From JAFAXD01 sp035472475 (lineage in GTDB: Bacteria > Pseudomonadota > Alphaproteobacteria > Rhizobiales > Xanthobacteraceae), in the NCBI GenBank assembly GCA_035472475.1, contig DATIPA010000052.1:1-50535 (forward strand): 50,535 nt of DNA, given 5' to 3'. The position numbers were made by a program, and so were the translations under genes. Positions 25,035 to 32,080 of the stretch are shown here, piece after piece; the stretch's first letter is position 1, and each line of letters starts with the position of its first letter. The notes under the pieces are model-generated. The model was given only the letters and a program-made list of their open reading frames with translations. It was not told where the DNA came from and made no database searches.

Positions 25035-27676
25035 GTGACAAGGCTCTTGCGGCGCCCGCGCTGTTCCGTCTGCCGCCGTCTTTGCGGATTGCGTTGCGCG
25101 AGTTGCAGGGGGGGCTGCGCGGATTTTACGTGTTCATTGCGTGTATCGCGCTCGGCGTCATGACGATCGCCAGCGTCGGGTCATTTGCGCGCGGCCTCGC
25201 CGAAGGACTTGCGCACGAAGGCCGCATTATTCTCGGCGGCGATATCTCGTTTTCGCTCATTCAACGCGAAGCAACGCCGGCGGAACGTGCGTTTGTGGCC
25301 AACTATGGCGTGACCACCGCGACCGCGACCTTGCGAGCCATGGCGCGCAGCCCCGAAGCGCAGCACTCACGGAATGCCGCGGAAAAATCGTCGCCCGGCG
25401 CGACAGACGGGGCCGTCGCCCCTGCCGGCAAGACCACGGCTTTGGTGGAAATCAAAGCGATTGATGACGCCTATCCGCTCTACGGGCCGCTCGTCACTGA
25501 GCCTGCCGGCAGCCCAGCGACCCTGCTGGCCAAACATGGTGATGTCTTCGACGCGATCGTTGATCCGGCCATGATGGCGCGCCTCAATCTGAAACTGGGG
25601 TCCCGCTTCAGCATTGGCGCAGCGCAGTTTGAAATCCGCGCGATGCTGACCAGCGAACCCGACAAGATCGCCGGCGGCATCGCATTTGGTCCGCGGCTAT
25701 TCATCAGCCAGGACGCCTTGCGCGCGACCGATCTGCTTCAGCCGGGAAGCCTGGTGCGCTGGACCTATCGCGTGCGGCTTCCCGCGAGCGCCGGCAGTGA
25801 GGCTGCGGTCCAGGCCGCAATCGATGCGTCACGCAAAGCGTTTCCGTCAGCCGGTTGGGAAATCCGCACCCGCTCCAACGTGTCGCCACAGCTCGAGCGC
25901 TCGATCGAGCAGTTCACCCAATACCTGACCTTGGTCGGCTTGACCGCGCTTCTGGTGGGCGGGGTCGGCATCGCCAATTCGGTGAAATACTATCTGGATC
26001 GCAAGCGCGACGTGATTGCGACCCTGAAATCGATGGGTGCCACCGGCACCCGCATATTCGTCATCTACTTCACCGAGATCCTCCTGCTCGCGCTGGTCGG
26101 ATCCGTTGGTGGCCTGCTGCTCGGGGCGGCATTGCCGTTTGCCGTGTCGGGAGCCTTTGGGGCGATCGTTCCGTTGCCGTTCGTTCCCGCGATCTTTCCG
26201 GGTCAGCTCGCGTTGGCGCTCGCCTACGGCATGCTGACCGCAATTGCGTTCGCGCTCTGGCCGCTGGGCCGCGCCCACGACGTGCCAGTATCGGCGCTGT
26301 TTCGCGGCGAGGTCGCGCCTGGGCGAGGAATGCCCCGCCGGCGCTATGTCGTTGCCACGCTGGGCGCCATCGCTGCGCTAGCCGCATTCGCCGTGGCGGC
26401 GGCCTATGACCGCAGAATTGCATTGATTTTCATCGCGGCGGCTGCGGCCGCGTTCTTGCTGCTGCACCTAGTTGCAAAGCTGCTGATGGTGATCGCCCGA
26501 CGGGTCCCACGTCCGCGCTCGACGATCGTACGGCTGGCCATATCTAATATCTACCGGCCCGGCGCCCTCACCCCAACCGTGGTGCTGTCGCTCGGCCTTG
26601 GCCTCGGGCTCCTGGTCATGGTGCTGGAGATCGACGGCAATCTACGTCGCCAATTCGTTGCTGCGCTGCCCGCTCGCGCGCCGTCGTTCTATTTCGTCGA
26701 CATCCAGGCGGCCGATGTCGACCGCTTCGATGCATTCGTCCACCAGCGCGCGCCCGGAGCGACCCTTGAGCGGGTGCCGATGTTGCGCGGACGCATTGCG
26801 TCGGCCCACGGGGTCTCGGCCGAAGATCTCAAGCCCCGTCCGGACGCTGTCTGGGTGCTGCAGAGCGACCGTGGACTTACCTACACCGACCAGGTTCCGG
26901 CCGGCTCGCGCGTGGTCGCCGGTGAGTGGTGGTCGCCAAACTACAGCGGGCCGCCCCTAGTGTCGTTCGACAAGCGGATCGCCGAAGGGCTTGGTCTCAA
27001 GCTTGGCGACAACATCACGGTCAACGTGCTTGGGCGCGACATCTCGGCGCGCATCAGCAATTTGCGCAATATTGATTGGCAGTCGCTTGGCATCAACTTC
27101 ATCATGGTGTTCTCGCCCGCGACGTTTCGCGGGGCGCCTGCCATGCACCTCGCAACCCTCACCTATTCGGACGGTGGCACTGCGGCCGAGGAAAACGCGA
27201 TGCTCGAAGCGGCGGCCAGCGCGTTTCCTGCGATCACAGTCGTGCGTGTGAAGGACGCGATCGAGGCCGTCGGTGGCTTGGTCGGCAAGCTTGTCACTGG
27301 GGTGCGTGGAGCAAGCGTGGTCACCCTACTGGCCGCCGCCCTGGTGCTCGGCGGTGCGCTTGCCGCGGGTCATCGTCATCGCGTCTATGACGCGGTGATC
27401 CTGAAGACACTGGGCGCCAGCCGCCGTCAGCTCATCGCCGCCTACGCGCTCGAATATTTGTTGCTGGGGTTCGCAACCGCGATCTTCGGAGTGGCGGTAG
27501 GATCGCTCGGCGCGTGGCGGGTCGTTATCGACATCATGACGCTGCGGTTCGAGTGGTTGGCCGCACCGGCGGCAGGCGCGGCGCTTTGTGCTCTCGCGGT
27601 GACGCTGCTGTGCGGGCTCATCGGCACGTTCACTGCACTTGGCCGCAAACCGGCGCCATTGTTGCGCAACCTTTAA
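25031..27676 (+). CDS. ybbP: ABC transporter permease, YbbP-like (FtsX/MacB fold)
   Basis: An 881-residue permease. One N-terminal membrane helix (about 30-50) is followed by a large periplasmic region, a group of three helices near 295-415, further helices near 430-480, a second periplasmic domain, and a final three-helix group near 755-870. This two-block FtsX arrangement is that of YbbP. Partner of the ATPase encoded just upstream with a four-base overlap. Its genetic link with tesA suggests a role in moving lipids or esterase-related compounds, which is an inference. Confidence 0.9.
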   Translation: MSDKALAAPALFRLPPSLRIALRELQGGLRGFYVFIACIALGVMTIASVGSFARGLAEGLAHEGRIILGGDISFSLIQREATPAERAFVANYGVTTATATLRAMARSPEAQHSRNAAEKSSPGATDGAVAPAGKTTALVEIKAIDDAYPLYGPLVTEPAGSPATLLAKHGDVFDAIVDPAMMARLNLKLGSRFSIGAAQFEIRAMLTSEPDKIAGGIAFGPRLFISQDALRATDLLQPGSLVRWTYRVRLPASAGSEAAVQAAIDASRKAFPSAGWEIRTRSNVSPQLERSIEQFTQYLTLVGLTALLVGGVGIANSVKYYLDRKRDVIATLKSMGATGTRIFVIYFTEILLLALVGSVGGLLLGAALPFAVSGAFGAIVPLPFVPAIFPGQLALALAYGMLTAIAFALWPLGRAHDVPVSALFRGEVAPGRGMPRRRYVVATLGAIAALAAFAVAAAYDRRIALIFIAAAAAAFLLLHLVAKLLMVIARRVPRPRSTIVRLAISNIYRPGALTPTVVLSLGLGLGLLVMVLEIDGNLRRQFVAALPARAPSFYFVDIQAADVDRFDAFVHQRAPGATLERVPMLRGRIASAHGVSAEDLKPRPDAVWVLQSDRGLTYTDQVPAGSRVVAGEWWSPNYSGPPLVSFDKRIAEGLGLKLGDNITVNVLGRDISARISNLRNIDWQSLGINFIMVFSPATFRGAPAMHLATLTYSDGGTAAEENAMLEAAASAFPAITVVRVKDAIEAVGGLVGKLVTGVRGASVVTLLAAALVLGGALAAGHRHRVYDAVILKTLGASRRQLIAAYALEYLLLGFATAIFGVAVGSLGAWRVVIDIMTLRFEWLAAPAAGAALCALAVTLLCGLIGTFTALGRKPAPLLRNL

Positions 27677-27704
27677 CCGTACCACTCACCGACACATGGA
27701 GAGG

Positions 27705-27727
27705 CGTGGCGGCGAAGCAGCGCCACG
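27705..27727 (+). terminator. Weak hairpin after ybbP
   Basis: CGTGGCG (27705-27711) can pair with CGCCACG (27721-27727), giving a 7-bp stem with a 9-base loop, followed by ATGTTTGT and not by a proper T tract. It lies 28 bases after the ybbP stop. It may act as an end-of-transcript structure, but the evidence is weak. Confidence 0.3.
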
Positions 27728-27909
27728 ATGTTTGTGGGAGCGATTAGCGCCGGTAACCTCAACGCGGTTTGCGACAATCGGCCACGCATAGACCAGGTCG
27801 GATGCGCCCTCTTGTCATAAGGGGGTGGATGGCAAGCATGATATCTTGCTCATCGCGTGCGGCAGGCGCGTATGCACAGCGCGCCAGCTCAAGCAAAGCG
27901 GGGTCGACA

Positions 27910-28734
27910 ATGGCGAATTCAGGTTTTGATCGCGATGATCGCGTCGGCTACCAGACGGTGCCGCGTCCGGATGCCGCCGTCATTGATGCGGGCCTGCGCG
28001 CCTACATGCTGCGGGTCTACAACTACATGGCGCTCGGGCTCGTCATCACCGGCGTCGCCGCGGTTGTGGTCTATATGCTGGCGGTCACCGGCGACGCGGC
28101 GACTGCCGCCAAGATCGTGCGCGGCGGACTCGAGGGACCAGTCCGTATTACCGCCACCACCTACCTGACGCCGATCGGCTACGCGCTGTTCGTGAGCCCG
28201 GCAAAATGGCTGGTCATTCTGTCGCCGCTCGCCTTCATCCTGGTTTTGAGTTTCGGGATCGAGCGGGTGCGGCCGGCGACGGCGCAGCTGCTGTTCTGGG
28301 TGTTCGCTGCGCTTATGGGGATTTCCCTGAGCGCGATCTTCCTTGTCTATACTCACACCTCGATCACGCGGGTGTTCTTCATCACGGCCGCGACCTTCGG
28401 GGCGCTGTCATTGTGGGGTTACACCACGAACCGGGATTTATCGGATTTCGGCAGCTTCCTGCTGATGGGCTTGTTTGGCGTAGTGATCGCAAGCCTGGTC
28501 AATGTGCTGCTGCAGAGCTCCATGCTGCAATGGATCGTGTCGATGGCCGGTGTGCTGGTGTTCGCCGGCCTGACCGCATGGGATACCCAGCGGCTCAAGA
28601 GCGAATACATCTACGGCGCGATGAACGGGGAAGTGATGGAACGCGCGGCCATTAGCGGCGCACTTTCGCTCTATCTCGATTTCGTCAACTTGTTCACCCT
28701 GCTGCTGCAGCTTTTGGGCGAGCGCGAGGAGTGA
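27910..28734 (+). CDS. Bax inhibitor-1 / YccA family membrane protein (first of two)
   Basis: A 274-residue protein with about seven membrane helices of the BI-1/YccA family, probably in the inner membrane. Family motifs include LRVYNYMALGL near the first helix, LWGYTTNRDLSDFGSFLLMG, and the C-terminal AWDTQRLKSEY and ALSLYLDFVNLFTLLLQLLG. I chose the ATG at 27910; upstream in-frame starts add a non-family leader. YccA in E. coli interacts with FtsH, and other members are linked to calcium leak; the role here is unknown. A close paralogue follows 199 bases downstream. Confidence 0.9.
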   Translation: MANSGFDRDDRVGYQTVPRPDAAVIDAGLRAYMLRVYNYMALGLVITGVAAVVVYMLAVTGDAATAAKIVRGGLEGPVRITATTYLTPIGYALFVSPAKWLVILSPLAFILVLSFGIERVRPATAQLLFWVFAALMGISLSAIFLVYTHTSITRVFFITAATFGALSLWGYTTNRDLSDFGSFLLMGLFGVVIASLVNVLLQSSMLQWIVSMAGVLVFAGLTAWDTQRLKSEYIYGAMNGEVMERAAISGALSLYLDFVNLFTLLLQLLGEREE

Positions 28735-28933
28735 GGGACGGTTTCGGATCCCCGGGTTTTCAAGCCCAAATACCCATGGTTAACCGCATTTAATGTGACT
28801 TTAGGCCGCCTTGAAATCGTTCCACGGCAGGCTTCCGTTCGGCCCAATCTGGCACTAAGTTCCGCTATCGGGTGTGCGCGGCTCTGGCCGCGACGCCGTC
28901 CCGGTAAACAACCCGGAACCAAAGGGGTTCTCC

Positions 28934-29695
28934 ATGTCGGACTTCGATCGGAACTACGCGGCCGCTCGCGGCGCTGGTGCGGACCGCGCGATCGCGATCG
29001 ACCAGGGCCTGCGCGCCTACATGCTCCGCGTCTACAACACCATGGCGATGGGCGTCGCGCTCACCGGCATCGTTGCGTGGCTGGCGTTTCAGGCCGCGGT
29101 GATCATGGGCCCGGCCGGCAACATCACTGGCTTGACGGCGTTCGGGCAGGCGATCTTTAGCGGCCCGGCCGTGATTATTCTGGTGCTGGCGACGTTGGGG
29201 CTGGTGTTCTTCATCAGTTTCCGCATTCAACATCTGCAGGTTGGCACCGCGCTTGCTCTGTTCCTGCTTTACGCGGGCTTGGTCGGGCTGATGTTCTCGT
29301 CGATCTTCCTTGCCTATACGGGGGCATCCATCGCCCGCACGTTCTTCATCTCTGCGGCCTCGTTCGGAGCGCTTAGCTTTTACGGCTACACGACCCAGCG
29401 GGATCTATCCCCCATTGGCTCGTTCCTAATCATGGGCCTGTTCGGGCTCATCCTCGCCATGGTGGTCAACATCTTCCTCAAGAGCACAGGGCTCGACTTC
29501 GTGATCTCGGCGGTCGGCGTCCTCATCTTCGCCGGCATGACCGCCTGGGACACCCAGCGGATCAAGGAGATGTATGACCCGCAGGAGGATGGCACCGCCA
29601 CCGGCCGCAAGGCCATCAGGGGTGCCCTGCAGCTCTATCTCGACTTCATCAACCTGTTCCTGATGCTGTTGCGCTTCGTTGGCGACCGGCGCTGA
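28934..29695 (+). CDS. Bax inhibitor-1 / YccA family membrane protein (second of two)
   Basis: A 253-residue paralogue of the preceding gene, sharing LRAYMLRVYN at the first helix, GYTTQRDLSPIGSFLIMG in the middle, and AWDTQRIKEMY plus LQLYLDFINLFLMLLRF at the end. The ATG at 28934 has AAAGGGG about 8 bases upstream. It lacks the insertion between helices 2 and 3 that lengthens the first copy. A strong terminator follows. The pair probably arose by tandem duplication followed by divergence. Confidence 0.92.
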   Translation: MSDFDRNYAAARGAGADRAIAIDQGLRAYMLRVYNTMAMGVALTGIVAWLAFQAAVIMGPAGNITGLTAFGQAIFSGPAVIILVLATLGLVFFISFRIQHLQVGTALALFLLYAGLVGLMFSSIFLAYTGASIARTFFISAASFGALSFYGYTTQRDLSPIGSFLIMGLFGLILAMVVNIFLKSTGLDFVISAVGVLIFAGMTAWDTQRIKEMYDPQEDGTATGRKAIRGALQLYLDFINLFLMLLRFVGDRR

Positions 29696-29719
29696 CCGGA
29701 CCGGACATCACCGATTTCG

Positions 29720-29750
29720 CCCCGGCCACGTCGGCCGGGGCGTTTCGTTT
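29720..29750 (+). terminator. Rho-independent terminator after the second BI-1 gene
   Basis: CCCCGGCC (29720-29727) pairs perfectly with GGCCGGGG (29733-29740) around a 5-base loop, followed by CGTTTCGTTT. It begins 25 bases after the stop of the BI-1 gene and ends 10 bases before the next start. The T tract is interrupted, but the stem is strong. Confidence 0.75.
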
Positions 29751-29759
29751 ACGGCGGCC

Positions 29760-30284
29760 ATGACGGATATTCTGCTGCGGGCCGCGCGGCCCGGCGACAT
29801 TCCCGACATAACGCTCATCTACGCCCATGCGGTGCGTCAGGGGACGGCGTCGTTTGAGCTTGACGCCCCTGAATCCCCCGAAATGCTGCGGCGCTATCGT
29901 GCGCTCGTTGAGCGCGGATACCCCTACCTTGTGGCGCAGAGCGCAGGCGAGATTTTGGGCTACGCCTATGCGGGCGCCTATCGGCTGCGTCCCGCCTACC
30001 GATGGACGATTGAGGATTCCGTCTATGTGGCACCGCACGCCTACCGGCGTGGGGTCGGCAGCGCCCTGCTGCGCCGGCTCATCGAAATGAGCGCAGCCCA
30101 GGGGTTTCGGCAGATGATCGCGGTGATCGGGGATTCCGCCAATGCCTCATCGATTGAACTGCACCGCGCGGCGGGGTTCCACATGGTCGGCACGCTCGCG
30201 CATACCGGCTTTAAGTTCGGGCGCTGGCTCGATACGGTGCTGATGCAGCGTTCGCTCGGGCCGGGGGCCGCGACGCCGCCGTGA
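29760..30284 (+). CDS. GNAT N-acetyltransferase, phosphinothricin acetyltransferase-like
   Basis: A 174-residue GNAT protein. The acetyl-CoA loop reads RRGVGSALLRRL, preceded by the strand IEDSVYVAP, and the C-terminal part has SSIELHRAAGFHMVGTL and KFGRWLDTVLMQRSL, typical of the Pat/Bar/MddA group that acetylates the amino group of methionine analogues such as phosphinothricin or methionine sulfone. I chose the ATG at 29760, directly after the terminator; an upstream in-frame start would read through the hairpin. The true substrate is unknown. Confidence 0.87.
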   Translation: MTDILLRAARPGDIPDITLIYAHAVRQGTASFELDAPESPEMLRRYRALVERGYPYLVAQSAGEILGYAYAGAYRLRPAYRWTIEDSVYVAPHAYRRGVGSALLRRLIEMSAAQGFRQMIAVIGDSANASSIELHRAAGFHMVGTLAHTGFKFGRWLDTVLMQRSLGPGAATPP

Positions 30285-30312
30285 ACTCAGGCGAGCCCGG
30301 TGCCGAGGCGGG

Positions 30313-30675
30313 CTAATTCGCGATCAGCATGAGCGACTTGTCGAGCACCCGCAAAACGCGTTCCAACTCATGCCCGCGGCGCACGATCAGCCCGGTCGCG
30401 GAGATCACGCTGTAGGCGCCTTGCCGCCGCGCCCAGCGCGGATTCTTCTCGATCCGATAGATTGGCACTTCGGCCGTTCGGCGGAAAACCGAGAACACCG
30501 CCCGGTCCTTGAGGAAATCGATAGCGTAGTCGCGCCACTCTCCGGCGGCGACCATCCGGCCATAGAGGCCGAGGATGCGGTCAAGCTCGCGCCGGTTGAA
30601 GGTGACCGCGGGTGCGAAAGGCGCGACGCCTCCGCCCCGCAACGGCTCGCTTGGATCGATTTCGCCGGAGAGCAT
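30313..30675 (-). CDS. DUF2794 family protein
   Basis: A 120-residue soluble protein of unknown function, conserved in alphaproteobacteria. The conserved block runs from VTFNRRELDRILGLYGRM through EWRDYAIDFLKDRAVFSVFR to YRIEKNPRWARRQGAYSV and the C-terminal LERVLRVLDKSLML. I chose the ATG at 30675; the in-frame extension to 30780 looks like upstream noncoding sequence. It converges on the GNAT gene with about 28 bases between the stops. Confidence 0.85.
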   Translation of the reverse strand: MLSGEIDPSEPLRGGGVAPFAPAVTFNRRELDRILGLYGRMVAAGEWRDYAIDFLKDRAVFSVFRRTAEVPIYRIEKNPRWARRQGAYSVISATGLIVRRGHELERVLRVLDKSLMLIAN

Positions 30676-31143
30676 ACGGCGCCTCCCTGGTCGCAGCACT
30701 GCCTTGGGCTCGTCATGATTGCCTTGATCGCGTGTCGGGGCAAGGCCGGCCAGCAACTTATTGCTCCTTACCGGCCACACGAGCAGGGCTGCAAGAAAGC
30801 GTTAACCAACCGCGCGCGAGAGCAGGAAAGCCGTTAACCAATCACGCACGACAGAGTGTCGCAGAAAAGTTCACGCACACGTCAACGGACTCACAATTAG
30901 GCCAAATTTCCGTCAAGCGTGGGTCAAGCCGGATTGCGATAGTGCTGATGTTGCCTCAGGGTCCGGCTCCAAAATGCAAGTACCGGATTCCTCGCCCCCC
31001 CAGCCCCCCCGGACTTGTGGGGCCGGACCCGAGAGGGCAACGTCTCCAACAAATTGTTGTAAGGGTTGGCCGGCGTCCGGCTCACGCACGTTGAGCCAAG
31101 CGGATGCTTGGGCTCGAAGATCCAGTGGCTGGTTGTTGCGGCG
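30676..31143. other. Intergenic region upstream of the DUF2794 gene
   Basis: About 468 bases with no convincing gene. It has two TTAACC words, at 30802-30807 and 30834-30839, both within GTTAACCAA, 127-165 bases upstream of the DUF2794 start. They resemble half-sites of the cell-cycle regulator CtrA but are not at the usual 7-base spacing. The part near 31000 is a C-run-rich stretch. The DUF1223 gene also ends into this region without a clear terminator. Confidence 0.4.
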
Positions 31144-31878
31144 CTACTGCAGCGCCGTTATCGCGGCGCCGAGCATCGGCCCCGGGCGACTCGTGTTTCC
31201 AGATTGCAGCAACACGGCTGCCTTGTCCGCGCCTTCACTCTTGAGGTCTTTGAGCGATATGCTCCAAGAAGCCGCCGCACCGTTCCATTCGCCGAGTCGG
31301 ATCCAGCGCCGAACCGCGTTGTGATACGTGATGGTGCGGCCGTGATTCTCGCCGCGACCGATTGCGACCGGCACCGCCGACGATACCGGACACAGCCAGA
31401 CCTCGGCGTGCTCATCGGTACCCTTGCCGGCCGGGGCGTCGACCGTCAGCCGACCGTCCGCGACCTTGATGGAAACCGGAACCGACAGGGTAGCCGAAGC
31501 GCGGTGGCTCTGGCCGATTGCGCGCTCGATATCGGCTTGGTCGCTGCCGAGCGCCTGGGTGCTGCCGTTCACAATCACCTGCGGCGTGTACACGCCGCGA
31601 TCACCCCGCATTTTCGAATAGGCTTTCTGGCGATTGGTATGACCCGGAATAGCAAGCGTGTCCTTCCAGCCGATGTAGTCCCAGTAATCAATCGCGAGGG
31701 TGAGCGCGATTACATTCGGGTCGTGGGCGAGCTTGCCCAGCAGCGCGTCGGCGGGCGGGCATGACGAGCAGCCCTGACTGGTGAAAAGTTCGACCACCGC
31801 GCGCGGCTCAGCGTTGGCCTCCGGCGCGACGCCTACGAGCGTCGCGATTGCCAATATTGCCAAGCGGCAGCCCGCCAT
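31144..31878 (-). CDS. DUF1223 family secreted thioredoxin-like protein
   Basis: A 244-residue protein with a signal peptide (about 1-23, ending ANA) and a DUF1223 domain. The motif FTSQGCSSCPPAD (C37, C40) has the position of a thioredoxin-fold CxxC. Further family segments are LAIDYWDYIGWKDT and YTPQVIVNG. The protein is expected in the periplasm, with a possible redox role that is not demonstrated. It is downstream of acnA on the same strand, about 200 bases away, as in other Rhizobiales. Confidence 0.86.
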   Translation of the reverse strand: MAGCRLAILAIATLVGVAPEANAEPRAVVELFTSQGCSSCPPADALLGKLAHDPNVIALTLAIDYWDYIGWKDTLAIPGHTNRQKAYSKMRGDRGVYTPQVIVNGSTQALGSDQADIERAIGQSHRASATLSVPVSIKVADGRLTVDAPAGKGTDEHAEVWLCPVSSAVPVAIGRGENHGRTITYHNAVRRWIRLGEWNGAAASWSISLKDLKSEGADKAAVLLQSGNTSRPGPMLGAAITALQ

Positions 31879-32040
31879 CTCAAACTCCGTCTAGCGCCCC
31901 ATCCGTCGCGGCTTCAATCAAATCGATCATGCGCTCGGCCGGACGCAATACCGACGCGAGCGAGCGCATGGTCATTACCTAATGAGCACTCCGTTCACCC
32001 GCCACTCAATTCGCGGTGAGCCGCAGCCTCCTTGCGGCAA

Positions 32041-32056
32041 TTGACCGAGCGGTCAA
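32041..32056. promoter_or_regulatory. Perfect 7-bp-arm dyad between acnA and the DUF1223 gene
   Basis: TTGACCG and CGGTCAA flank a 2-base centre (AG). The loop is too small for a good RNA hairpin and no T tract follows, so a protein-binding site is more likely than a terminator. TGACCG-type dyads are common as TetR-family operators. It lies 24 bases after the acnA stop and about 160 bases upstream of the DUF1223 start on the same strand. Confidence 0.35.
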
Positions 32057-32080
32057 CGCCCGCCAAAGCGTCGCTGCGGA

